64,000 nucleotides of DNA, taken from positions 154,799,434 to 154,863,433 of the forward strand of contig CM066727.1 in the NCBI GenBank assembly GCA_033961575.1, written 5' to 3'. The notes under the pieces were generated by a model, which was not told the DNA's origin, searched no databases, and saw only the letters and a program-made list of their open reading frames with translations. This document shows positions 24,273 through 35,226 of this stretch, piece after piece (the stretch's first letter is position 1; every line of letters starts with the position of its first letter). A program made the position numbers and the translations under genes. The stretch is from Aselliscus stoliczkanus. Taxonomy: Eukaryota; Chordata; Mammalia; Chiroptera; Hipposideridae.

Positions 24273-24722
24273 GGGCCGGCCGAGTGGCGCATTGGTTAAG
24301 CGCTGGTTTTGGGATGCCAGCGGCCCCAGTTCGGATCCCACATATGAGGGCCAGTGATACTGCCCTCTACAGCTAACAACAGCTCCACCTGGAGCTGGGC
24401 TGTGCGAGCCCCGGTGATGGTGTGGGCTGCAGCCCCTGCTGCAGTGGGCTGCCATAGGCTACAGTGAGTGGCCCGCAGCCAGCGTGAGCGGCTGGCAGCC
24501 AAGCGTGAGCTGCCAATAGCCGCGGTGAGCGACATCCAGAGGTCAGCGACCGATCTGCCTCATCCGGGAAGAGCGCAATGACGATACCAACAGTGAAGCA
24601 ACATCCTCCGCAACTAAACTGAAGAACAAAAAGACAGCAACTTGTCTGTTCCCCTACCCCGATTCCCCAACGCTGTTCCCCTCCCCCAATTCCCCAATAA
24701 AATCTTAAAAAAACAAAAAAAC
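24273..24722 (+). mobile_element. Long-form SINE, complete
   Basis: Full long form from GGGCCGGCCGAGTGG to CCCCAATAAAATC plus A-rich tail; target duplication AAAACATGAATTGG on both sides. It includes extra GC-rich segments absent from the 5840 copy. Confidence 0.96.
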
Positions 24723-25013
24723 AAAACATGAATTGGATCAATGACCATTCATTGTACCTAAGATTAAGTTCAAAATCCTTAGCCTGGCCTACAAAGCTCC
24801 TGCCTCCCAGCATCATCTCCTGCCCTCTCCCTTTCTCAATGTACTTCAGCAACACTGGAGTTCTTTGTGTACCTTATAAACAGGAGACCTTCCTGCCTTG
24901 GGGACTTTGCATATGCTATTTTTCTGTGCCTGGAATGCTTTTCTGCCAGGCTTACTCCTGGTCAAACTTCAGATCTCAGCCTAAAGGTCATTTCCTCAAG
25001 TGAGGCTTTCCTT

Positions 25014-25215
25014 CACACACACATTCACGCACACACACACACACACACTCACTCACTCACTCCACCCCCTGCCTTCTCAGTTTGGTTCCTTTATTAGGTT
25101 ATTTGATAATACTTTGTTCTTTTTCTTTGAAAAATTTATCACTATAGATGTGTGTGTATGTATGTGTGTATGCATGTGCGTGTGTCAATATACACGTGTG
25201 TATATATATATATTT
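25014..25215 (+). repeat. CA and TG dinucleotide runs
   Basis: CA-rich runs at 25014-25047 and an imperfect TG/TA run at 25148-25215, separated by about 100 bp. Confidence 0.85.
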
Positions 25216-25423
25216 GTGTGCTAATGTGTTTAATGTTTAAATTGTAAGCTGTCTGAGAGCAGGTACTATGTCTTTTTTGGTTATTTCTTTCATTACTTTT
25301 TCTCTAGTGCTTAGAACATATTCCTTGAATGGAAACTTCAGCTGTTCTTAAATGGAGAAAGATGCAGAATAGCATGCACAATAGTGTCCCATATTTGTTA
25401 TTTTAAAATTTTGTATATTTTGG

Positions 25424-25523
25424 GGCTGGCTGAATGACACGGTGGTTGGGAGCTGGCTTGGATCACCAGCAGCCCTGGTTCGGATCCCACATATGAAGGC
25501 CAGTGACACTGCCCTCAAAAAAA
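25424..25523 (+). mobile_element. Short monomer SINE, diverged
   Basis: A monomer head with several changes; flanks share a TTTG(T/C)ATATTTTGG duplication. It sits beside old antisense L1 sequence. Confidence 0.88.
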
Positions 25524-26111
25524 AAAATTTGCATATTTTGGATGTTAACCATTATCAGGTACATGATTTGCAAATATTTTCTTCTGCTCCGTGTGTTGCC
25601 TTTTCACTCTGTTGATGGTGTCCTTTGGTGCACAGATGTTGTTGAAGTCTAATTTATTCTTCTTTTGCCTATGCTTTTGGTGTCATTTCAAGAAGTTATT
25701 GCTAAATCCAATGTCCCAAAGCTATGTCCCTGTTTTCTTCTAAGATTTTATAGTTTCAGCTCTTATACTTGGGTCTTTAATCTATTTTTACTTAATTTTT
25801 ACTAAATTTTTAATTTTGGTGTAAGGTACGGGTCCATCTTCATTTTTTGCTTGTGGATATATAGTTTTCTCAACATCATTTATTGAAAAGACTGTCCTTA
25901 TTAGATGGTCTTGGCATCCTTGTGAAAATCCTTTGACCATATGTGTGAGGGTTTATTTCTGGGCTCTCTATTCCATTCCATAGATCTATATGTCTGTCTT
26001 TATGCCAATACTACACTGTTTTTGTTTAAATTGTGGTAAAATATACATCATATATAATTTATCATTTTAACCATTTATAAGTATACAATTCAGTGGCATT
26101 AAGAACACTTA

Positions 26112-26226
26112 GGGGGCCGGCCAAGTGGCGCAGTGGTTAAGCGCTGGCTTGGGAAGCCAGCGGCCCCAGTTCAGATCCCACATATGAGGGCCAGAGACAC
26201 TGCCCTCAAAAAAAACCAAAAAAAAA
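26112..26226 (+). mobile_element. Short monomer SINE, first of a twin
   Basis: Standard monomer inserted at an AACACTTAG target in old L1 sequence. The second twin follows 10-20 bp later. Confidence 0.93.
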
Positions 26227-26239
26227 ACCACTTAGATTA

Positions 26240-26350
26240 GGCTAGCCCAGTGGCACGGTGGTTAAGCGCTGGCTCGGGAAGCTGGCAGCCCCGGTTCGAG
26301 TCCCACATATGAGGGCCAGTGACACTGCCCTCAAAAAAAAAAGAAAAAGA
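26240..26350 (+). mobile_element. Short monomer SINE, second of a twin
   Basis: Another monomer in the same orientation; its right flank repeats GAACACTTAG, so three copies of the target motif bracket the pair. Confidence 0.93.
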
Positions 26351-26703
26351 ACACTTAGACTGTTGTGCAACCATCAACACCATCCTTTTGTTCTTTTTAT
26401 TTGCTGCATAATATTCCATTATATGAATACATTATAATTATTTACCAGTCCTCTGCAAATGGACACTCAGGTTGTTTTCAGCCTTTTGCTATTACAATTA
26501 ATGCTGTGACAAATAATCTAATGTAAAAGTCATTTTTGCTTGTCTGAGTATATCAATAGAATAAATTCTGGAAACAGAATTGGTGAATCATAACATTCAT
26601 GCTTTTGAAATTTTGTATTTTTGTAAAATTGACAAAATACCTTTCATAGAGGTGTTATTAATTTACTTCAGTATATTAGCTTTTTTAAAAAAAATATTTT
26701 CCT

Positions 26704-26812
26704 GGGCCGGCTGAGTGGCGCAGTGGTTAACCACTGGCTTAGGAAGCCAGCCGCCCCGGTTCAGTCCCACATATGAGGGCCAGTAACATCTGCCCTCAAA
26801 AAAAAAAAAAAA
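26704..26812 (+). mobile_element. Short monomer SINE
   Basis: Monomer head GGGCCGGCTGAGTGGCGCAG and CTGCCCTC end with A tail; target duplication is unclear in the A/T-rich flanks. Confidence 0.92.
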
Positions 26813-26956
26813 AATTTTTCTTACTTGATAGGTAAAAAACATTCTTACTGTTTGAATTTTCATTTTGAGGTTCAAAATCTTTTTTTTTGTTTAAGAGCCA
26901 TTTGATATTCTGTGAACTGTGTGTTTATATCCATGCCCATTTTTCTATTATTTGTC

Positions 26957-27050
26957 ATTTTCTTATTGATTTTTAAGAGTTCTTTGTATTTTAGGGAAAT
27001 TAGCCTTTCTTATTGATTTTTAAGAGTTCTTTGTATTTTAGGGAAATTAG
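26957..27050 (+). repeat. 47-bp tandem duplication in old L1 sequence
   Basis: A 45-nt block starting TTTCTTATTGATTTTTAAGA at 26959 recurs exactly at 27006, separated by CC, giving a 47-bp period and two copies. Confidence 0.9.
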
Positions 27051-28384
27051 TCTGTAAAATGAGTTGCAAATATCTTTCCAGCTGTTCACTTATAGCACTT
27101 GTAATCCCATTTTCTTCCATCACCTACTTATAGTCAATGAAATTCCAGAAAATTTTGGAAGGTTTTTTTTACCTTACCCTACTAGAAAGCTCTGCTCAGT
27201 TGTAGAGTAATACCCAACCTGGTGAATAAGATACTTATTAACATCTGATTGTTAAAATTTAAACAATGATAGGAATGGAAGAACCTTAGAAATCCTCACA
27301 CATAACCACTTAATTTTGTAGATGAGTCCAGTAAATGAAGTGATATAACTCAGGTTACATAGCAGGTAGACAATGGTTCCAGAACCACGATTTTTCTCTG
27401 GCTTCCATTTTGGATGAAGTTATTCTAGTTAACACACACACTAAGAAAGTTCTGAGCTTATGAAGGTATTTATGAGTTGAAAGTTGGTTTTGGTAGAGAA
27501 ATGGGTCCTTCCCCATTCTGCTCTTTTTCTTTTTCTCTCACTTCCTTTTCCTTCCCCAAATGTCTTGTGAATTCTGAAATTCTACCTTAAGACAGAGAAC
27601 ACATAGCCCTTTAAATGTGCCCTTTTCTAGGGTCAGATTGGTGCTAATCGAGTTCTAGGCATGCAGGCCGAAGGAGAGGTACATAGTGGGGATCCTCCAA
27701 GTGATGGTACCGTCTGTAATGCTTGACTCAGGGGCCCTGAGGAAGCTGGGGTAAGGTTGTCCTGGGCGGTCCTGGAGAGTTGCTGCAGCCTGGACCTCTC
27801 AGGCCTCCTTTGTCTCCAAAAGGAGAAAACTTGATGCCCCCCTGAAAAGCCCTGGGACTTCACTTGTTTCTCAGGGATCTTCTGATCCAAGTAATAAAAA
27901 GGATAAAATTAAATGATAAAAGAAATAAGGAAATTAAAATAACATTATATATGCCTGTTTATCAAATATGAGATGCCATCGACTATAGGCTGTGCCACTA
28001 TTTTATGCATCACTAAGAAAAAATACTGCTAATTAAAAGGACCAGTGCTTGCTTAGCATATTCTCACATCACACTGTTATCCATACATAAAAAAAAGTAG
28101 AATACATTTTCTTTAAATGCCAAATCGTAGTGTAATCTCTTTAAAGATATTTTAATTGGCGTGTAAAACAGTGTAACACCACCAAATACATTTAACTAAG
28201 CTAAAGTGACAATACCAACAACTTAGACTAAATCCACACATGTATAGACAGTGTGAGTACCTCTTAATCATTTATTTGGCTGACAAAAATGGAAGATTTC
28301 AGAAGCATTAGCATGGGAGAAATATGCATCCTAGGATTAATGCAGTGCTATATTCTTTGACTAATCCCAAAGCATTTTTACATA

Positions 28385-28520
28385 CATGATCTCATTCAAT
28401 CCTCCCAGCAACCCTGATAGTACATATATAAAGCCATTTTCTAGATAAGGAAACTGAGGCTGAGAGAGGTTAAGTTACTGGTGAGACATCATAGTCAATA
28501 AATGATGAAACCGGGTCAGA
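28385..28520 (-). repeat. MIR fragment
   Basis: CTCATTCAATCCTCCCAGCA, AAGGAAACTGAGGCTGAGAG and GAGGTTAAGTTACTGGTG are antisense MIR. Confidence 0.65.
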
Positions 28521-28769
28521 AATCCCAGACTTGCTGCCCTACCCAGTTGTTTCCCAGCATTTGACCTCATCCACTTAGATCTTTCTGTTGTATCAGAGCA
28601 AATGACTGGAACTGAGGGCTGCTCTGATTCTCTGCATCTTCCGATAGAGTTGATTAAAGACAATTGCTGGCAGAATTAGGCATGCAGAAGTGCTTTTCTT
28701 AAAGATTGAAAGAGTAAAAATATAAGTTTAATTTGAGGACGTTCTCTTCCCCCTCCCCCTTCTCTGAAG

Positions 28770-28815
28770 GTACCAGAGAGCGGCTGAGGAAGCAAACACG
28801 GAGAAGAGGAGAAAT
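28770..28815 (+). CDS. LIMA1: LIMA1 coding exon 2 (46-nt micro-exon)
   Basis: This is a 46-nt exon between an acceptor AG at 28768-28769, preceded by a pyrimidine-rich tract, and a strong donor GTAAGT at 28816. Its first G completes the lysine codon split by the previous exon. The rest reads YQRAAEEANTEKRRN and ends at a codon boundary, so it joins the next exon (NTESLPQHF) in phase 0. The human protein has a very similar stretch here (YQKAAEETNMEKKRS as I recall it), and most differences are conservative. The segment is charged and helical-looking, and is beta-specific. It lacks a start codon and is too short for ORF callers; the assignment rests on phase, splice sites and similarity. Confidence 0.9.
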
Positions 28816-29623
28816 GTAAGTATTCAGAAGCCCCGGGGTGTGGAACTTCAGGAGCAGAGCCTGTGTGGCCCAGCCACCTGCAGCTTCCGTGGGGACTCGG
28901 ACTCCATGTCAGCAGAGCTGGGCATTTATTGCCAGCTGATCTGATGTGTGAGCCATTTGCTCAGAAGAATTTGCCTTAGATACAGGAAATCTTTTTTTCA
29001 CTGAAGTTCTCATTTTGAACCACTTTGTCTTTCCTGAGTAGAGTGAGGGACAGAAGCCTAAGTGTTTTGCCTGAGGTTGGTAAAATGGCTTACAACTTCT
29101 ACTCAAATTAGAACACAGGGCTTCCTAAGCTGCCATCCATTCTTTCCAAATCAAACAACCAGAATTTCTCTATCTCTGCATTTAAATGGTAGCAGCTGTG
29201 CAGCTGTTGTCATCCTCTGGGTTCTTTGTTTAAAACAAACTTCTTGACCCAGTCTAGTTAGCAAGTTTCTTAGCTGCAGGACCCATCAAAGACTAAAACC
29301 TCAGAACAAGTTCTCTGCTTGTACCCATACTCTGCTTTCCCTGCCAGCTGGCCTGGATGGTGTATTTCTTTTGAAATCTTACTTGGACTTAATCTTATGA
29401 GGAAAAAACCCTCACATGTTTGGGCAAGAATCTTTAATTTGACTGGCATTACAAAAACATCCTCCTGGCAGTTTCCAGTACCTAACCTATTTAAATTAGT
29501 ACATTACATGCCCCTATCAATTTGTTCTTTCTAAGTGGGTAATGCTGACTGGGTCCTCAGTTTAATTTTCCTGTAATTCAAAAATGGATCCCCTTGGGTA
29601 CATTGTAAGAAAAAGCTACCATC

Positions 29624-29742
29624 TGGGCCGGCTGAGTGGCTCCGCGGTTAAGCGCAGGCTTGGGAAAACAGCGGCTCCGGTTCGGGTCCCACTTATGAGG
29701 GCCAGTAACACTGCCCTCAAAAAAAAAAAAGAAAGAAAGAAG
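29624..29742 (+). mobile_element. Short monomer SINE
   Basis: Monomer with a GAAA-rich tail; the duplication GAAAAAGCTACCATC is at 29609-29623 and 29743-29757. Confidence 0.95.
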
Positions 29743-29839
29743 GAAAAAGCTACCATCATTTCACTCAACTACTGGTTTCTTCCTTCTTTCTCTCTCACCT
29801 GTTATTTTTTCACCTTCCTCCTTTCCTTTCACTCATTCA

Positions 29840-32450
29840 TTTAGCAAGTGTTCACAGAGCACCTACTAAGTGCCAAACACTATTTTGGGCATTAATGCAG
29901 ACTACATGTTTGCCACTATGAAGTTTACATTCTAGTGGGAGAGATGGACAATAAAGATATTGTGTCAGATGGTGATTTGAGCTATGAAGCACATCAGATA
30001 AGAGAGATACTGTAGGATGGTAAAGAAGACATTTGAGCAGAGATCTGAGAACATTGAGCCAGGCCAAAATCAGAGCGCATGCAAATGCCCTGAGGCAGAA
30101 ACATTGTTAGTATGTTTGAGGAACAGAAAAAGTAAGGTCATATAGGCCATTGTGAGGACTGAGACTTTGATGCTGATTGATGGGGACCTTTGGAGGGTTC
30201 GTGTGCAAAGGAGTGTGATATGATATGACTTAAATTTTTAAAAGAGGAAAAAGAGACCAGAGCTATGATGGCGGAAGCATGGAGACCAATTCAGAGACAA
30301 TTGCAGTGATTTAGGCAAGAGATGATAATGGATTGGACTGGAGTAGTAGCCACATGGGTGATGAGAAGTGGTCAGTATTTATACTGAAGAATACTGCAGA
30401 GAAAGAGAAGAATCAAGAACGGCAACAATGGGGCCAGCTGAGTGGCTGAGTTGGTTAGAGTTGGCTTAGAGCACATGCTCTGAGCAAGAGGGCCACCAGT
30501 TTGATTCCCACATGGGCCAGTGAACACTACACCCTACCTGAGCTGCCAACAGGTAGCAGGATGGCTCAGCTGGTGTAACAACAAGATTGCCTGTTCAGTG
30601 GTGGGCTATGCCCACCCAAGGCTGGGACTGAACTCCGCACCTTGAGCTGAGTTGCCACCCGGGTGGCTCAGTGGATAGGGTGTGCACTCTTAACAACAAG
30701 GCTGCTAGGTTCAACTCCTGCATGGGGTGGTGGCTATGTCCACCCACAACTAAGACTGAACTCGGCACCTTGAGCTGAGCTGCCGCCCAGATGGCTCAGA
30801 GGGTAGAGTGTGCGCTCTTAACAACAAGGCTGCTGGTTTGACTCCCGCCTGGGATGATAGCTATGCCCACCTGCAACTAAGACTGAACACAGCACCTTGA
30901 GCTTAGAGGCCACGAGCTGCCGACAGGAAGCCAGATGGCAACTGGCGCCCTCCACAACGAAGATTGAAGAACAACAACTTGGCTGGTCCCCTCCCCCAAT
31001 TTTCCAATATTGTCTGTCTCCCCCAACTCCCCAGTAAAATCTTTTAAATAAATTAAAAAAGAATGACAACAATGTTTTTAGACCAAACATCTGGGAAAAT
31101 GCCATTAATTGAGATGGGGAAGAGTGTGAGAAAAGCATGTTTAGAGAAGGAGAAACATTAGAAGCTCCGTTTCAGACCTATTGAATATAAAATTTTTTAT
31201 TAAGACATTTAAGTGGAGGTGTCAAATAGTAACTTGGATGTACAAATCTGAAATTGGAAGAGACCGGGCTGGATATGAAATGAGATACGTGTCCGTGGTA
31301 TTTAGAGACATGAGATGCATGAGATTACCTAGGGAGTGGGTGTAGCCAGAGAAAAGTTCTGAGGACTGAGCTCAAGGGCACCTTGGTGTTTAAAGGTTAC
31401 AGAGATAAGGAGGAACCAGCAAAGGAGACCAAGAGAGAGCTACTGGTGAAATAGCACTGAAATAAGAGAATTCCAGAAGTCAAGTAAATAAGGTATTTCT
31501 AAAAGGATCGTTCTTAACAGAATCAAACACACACATAGGCTGAGATTGACCACTGGATTTGGCAACATGAAGATCATTGGTCATCTTGTGCTGTTTGTTA
31601 GTGATGGAATAAAGACCTGATTGGACTAGGTTCAAGACAGTGGGATGACAGAAGTTGACACCACGAGATTAGACAAACCTTTATGGAGCATCTCTTCCAT
31701 GTCAGGTGCCGAAGATACAGAGGAATAAGATGTGGTCCCTGCCTTTAAGCGACTGTTCAGAGTTTGGAAAATACAATTTATAATCCCAGTGTGATAAGTA
31801 CAATATTAAAGAAATACTCAAGGTGCTGGGGAGAATTTAGGAGGGACTCATCACCTGGGCTATGCCATGTTGAGGAAGGCCTCCCAGAAGAAGTGCTCGC
31901 CTGAACCCCGAGGACAGATAGGAAGCTTTGAAATAAAGGAGTGGCAGAGAAGGCAGCACATGTGCAACAGGGCAGTATAAGAGAACAGGCACATCTGACA
32001 GTTGAAAAGGTCATTGTCACCTTCGCCAAGATGGAGAATTCAGGAAAAGAAACAGATTAAAGGGTGAGGAATGAAGGGAGGAGAGGGGAGACTTCAGCCT
32101 TAGACAAGGATGAAGTTTTAAAATGCCTATAGGATTTCCATGTAAAATTGATAGGTAAGGAAAGATATGGGTTATGAGTCATCAAAAGACAGCTGGGGGG
32201 GTGAAACCAGATCATCTACTGAGAATATGAACAGTGAGCCAAGAAGAGAACCATAGAGGGGGGCATAGAGGAAGAGAACCTGTAAGGAAAACTGAGGATT
32301 GGCCAGAGGAAGGGAGAGAAATCTAGAAAAAGGCAGTGTCACTAAACCATGGAAGGAAGGAATTTTTTTTAAAAAAAGGAATGGTCAATAATGTCAAGTG
32401 TCATAGACAGATCAAATAAAATAAAGCAGCAGTGTCCATTGTGTTTGGCA
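29840..32450. repeat. L2-like old repeat, several pieces
   Basis: GAGCACCTACTAAGTGCCAA, TTACATTCTAGTGGGAGAGA, TGCAAATGCCCTGAGGCAGA and later ACATTTAAGTGGAGGTGTCA and GAGATTACCTAGGGAGTGGG belong to a common old repeat. The SINE at 30431-31060 splits it. Confidence 0.4.
30431..31060 (+). mobile_element. Multi-module tRNA-derived SINE (four tRNA-like units, 630 bp)
   Basis: Four tRNA-like units are read in a row, the last ones repeating with a 127-128 bp period marked by GCACCTTGAGCT at 30637, 30765 and 30892. The 3' part ends in CCCCAGTAAAATC plus an A-rich tail. The flanks GAACGGCAACAATG and GAATGACAACAATG are the target duplication, so it is one insertion. Confidence 0.9.
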
Positions 32451-32489
32451 GCTGAGGTAAAAGAATGTGGATAGGTAATTAAAGAAGAA

Positions 32490-33240
32490 ACAGTACACAA
32501 GAAAACATGCTTAGCCTTGCTAACAATCAAAGACAGATAAAGTAATCGTGAGATATAAATTGTAATCTAAACAAGTGGGAGATTTTTTTTAATGGATACT
32601 ATTCAGTATGTGAGGAAATAGGAACTCTCAACACTTAGTGAGAAGCCAATTAGGCAATACCTATTAAAATATTAAATATACGTCATACCCATTGATCCAA
32701 CATTTCTACTTCTAGGAATCATCATTGAGAAAAACTCAACAAGTGAAATAAAATAAACTTAAAAGGATATTTATTGCAGGATTTCTGGTAGTACTGAAAA
32801 TTTTGAAATAATGCAGATATTCATCAGTGGGGGATGGTAAATTATGGCCTATACATCCAATTTAGTAATATATAAAATATTATCTATAGTATTATACTAT
32901 ATGGTTAAGATTTTATGTTTTGACATGAAAAGATATCAAAAGCACATTAAATGATTAAAGCAAGGTGCAGAACAGTAAGTATAATACGATTTTACAGAAA
33001 AAAAATATCGTGTATAAAAATAGGAGGGAAATTGAGAACGTAGCACCAAACTGTTAGCTGTGGATATTTTGGTTAGGAGCGTTGGGCGTGCCAAATAGCG
33101 GATATTATAGTGTATATCCAAGGCATGTATACATTCTTGTATTGATTGTGACTTTTTTCTCCCACTAAGTTTTTTTTAATGCTTTTATAATTGAGAAAAA
33201 TAATAAGTTGAAAACAAGATAATGAAATGGAAACTTTAAG
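32490..33240 (+). repeat. Old L1/HAL1-like fragment
   Basis: Phrases such as ATACCCATTGATCCAACATT, TTCTACTTCTAGGAATC and GGATATTTATTGCAGGATTT follow the sense strand of an old L1-class ORF2/3' region. Confidence 0.45.
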
Positions 33241-33417
33241 GAGGTAATTTGTGATCTTGATGGGAGTTACTTCAGAAGTGTTTTGGTGGTAGAATTAGAA
33301 TGAATGGAAAGCAACCCAGTAGAAATAGCAACTACAGACTGCTTTCAAGACCCTTAACTGAAAAACAAGAGACAGCAATAGCTAGAGGAAGACATCAAGT
33401 TGAGGGAGGGTTACTAT

Positions 33418-33660
33418 TTTTTTTAACAAATTTTTTATTTTGAAATAATTTTGGATTTACAGTAGAGTTACTAAGATAGTACAGAGAATTCCCATATACC
33501 TCCACCCACCTAGCTTCCCCTAGTATTAACATTTTATATAACTATGGTACTTTTATCAAAACTTAAATTAACATTGGTGCAACACTATTAACTAAACTAC
33601 AGACTTTATTCAGATCTCTCACCAGCTTTTCCCACTAATGACAGAGGGTTGCTTTTAAGA
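33418..33660 (-). repeat. Old L1 3' end, antisense
   Basis: TTTTGAAATAATTTTGGATT, CAGAGAATTCCCATATACCT and TTATTCAGATCTCTCACCAG match the L1M 3' UTR pattern. Confidence 0.55.
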
Positions 33661-34151
33661 TCCACTAGACTTCTAAGAAGTCTAGTTTTCTTACAAATTG
33701 TTTCCTGAAGAACAGTGAGAAACACCCATGTAAATTTATAGAAGTGACTGATCAGGTGAAAAAATACTTAAATTCTACCATGGACAGGAAGTTAGAGAAA
33801 CATTCAGAACCAAGTGGGTAAATTTGTTCCTTTAGCAAATAGTGATATTGGGTTATATGAAAGCCTAGATTCCCGTATTCCTCCTTTTACTCTTCCTCTT
33901 CCACTCATGCGTAGGACACAGAAACACAGACCAATATCACCATCAGTTATATATTCAGGTGCCCTTCAAGCATTGATATGCCACTTCTTAAAACCTGTGC
34001 TGTTTGGGCACTCATCTCCATAATGACTGGCTAACACTTTTCTGAGAAGCTCTCAGCCTAGGAATTTCTTCCCTTCCTTGGAGGCTATACATATCCAGGT
34101 AGTACATATTTCCAGCCCCACTGATGTCTCCTACTAAATTCCCTCCTGCTT

Positions 34152-34275
34152 CTTTATTTCTTTTTTTTTTTTTTTTTTTTGAGGGCAGTGTCACTGGCCC
34201 TCATAAGTGGGACCTCAACCGGGGCCGCTGGCTTCCTAAGCCAGCGCTTAACAGCCGCGCCACTCTGCCGGCCCG
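34152..34275 (-). mobile_element. Short monomer SINE, antisense
   Basis: Reverse monomer with a long T run; duplication TCCCTCCTGCTT on both sides. Confidence 0.94.
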
Positions 34276-34349
34276 TCCCTCCTGCTTTTAAGATAAAGAT
34301 TCCCCTGCCAAGTTTCAACATTAATGCTCATTCCACCCAGCCTCTTCAT

Positions 34350-34460
34350 TTTACAGGTGGGATAACTGAGACCCAAAGAAACCAAGGGACTCATCCAAGG
34401 TCATACATCTCAGAGTGACAGAGCGAGGACTCATCCCAATTCCGAGTCAGATGCTCCTGC
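34350..34460 (-). repeat. MIR fragment
   Basis: CATTTTACAGGTGGGATAAC, CTCATCCAAGGTCATACATC and TCCGAGTCAGATGCTCCTGC fit antisense MIR. Confidence 0.5.
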
Positions 34461-35045
34461 AGAAAGGACATCGGTGTGCCGGATCTGGATTCAGGCAGCA
34501 GGTCCTGCTCCAGTGGCAAATCTGCCAAGATTCACAGCCTTGCTGGGTGTTATTGCGAAAGGAGGCAGTGGCCATATAGCAACCAATGGAGCCCTTGAAA
34601 TGCAGCCTCCTTGATGTCCCACTGCCTTATTCTAGAAAAATACTTGGAAAAACGTTAAAACCTTGATGCAAATGACATCAACTAGAATTTCACCTTATTT
34701 TGTGCTCCACACCTCCAACTGTAGAACAGTAGAGACTCTAGAGAGAGTAGACAGAACATGGAGAGATGACAACCCAAGTTTTTGGGAGATGACTGGATAC
34801 TGTGGGTGACCACCATCGTGAAGTATAGCTGGAGGAATAAGGAGGATCACCTTATTTAATAATCATTGTCACCTCTTTATGTCAAATACTACACTATATG
34901 TTTTAATATAGTCTCATTTATTTATTCTCCACAATAGCCTTGTATGGTACTTTCCAGAAATGAGGAAACTTGCCTAATAACACTTGGCTGGGGGGAGCTG
35001 GATTATACAAGTACTACATGTTCATTATAGAAAATACAGATAAAA

Positions 35046-35178
35046 GGGGCCGGCCGAGTGGCACAGTTGGTTAAGCGCTCACTCAAGAGTGCGAGCTGAA
35101 CTCTGAGCAACGGCAGTTCAATGCCCAGCCCGAGCTGAGCAGCCGCTGAGCTGCCAACAGATAGCAGGATGGCTCAGC

Positions 35179-35224
<46 letters not shown>
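35046..35224 (+). mobile_element. Mid-size SINE with (AAAT)n tail
   Basis: About 150 bp type; the tail has expanded to about eleven AAAT units (35181-35225). Flanks share AATACAGATAAA. Confidence 0.93.

Positions 35225-35226
<2 letters not shown>

Larger units (their letters stand above)
25535..27090 (-). repeat. Old antisense L1 block carrying three SINEs
   Basis: L1M-type antisense phrases run through it: GATGTTAACCATTATCAGGT, CCTTTTCACTCTGTTGATGG, TGAAAAGACTGTCCTTATTA, ATTTCTGGGCTCTCTATTCC, GTTGTGCAACCATCAACACC. The pieces may derive from more than one L1 copy. Confidence 0.65.
16140..28769 (+). other. LIMA1 intron 2
   Basis: A 12.6-kb GT-AG intron. Content: MER5A-like and other hAT remnants, a nested SINE cluster at 17680-18575, seven further SINEs, a second MITE, an (ACTAT)n array, CA/TG runs around 25000-25220, old antisense L1 sequence at 25535-27090 and a MIR at 28385. 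The stretches 16260-16560, 17000-17670, 19215-19600, 19680-20590, 20740-22120, 22210-23190 and 23530-24250 show nothing I can assign; 27640-27870 is a GC-richer, apparently unique block. Confidence 0.85.

Noticed and set aside
24373..24855. 160-codon minus-strand open frame and its look-alike frames at 56539-57088
   Set aside because: They lie on opposite-orientation copies of the same long SINE; the wording repeats because the element does, and the frame runs into unrelated flanking sequence.
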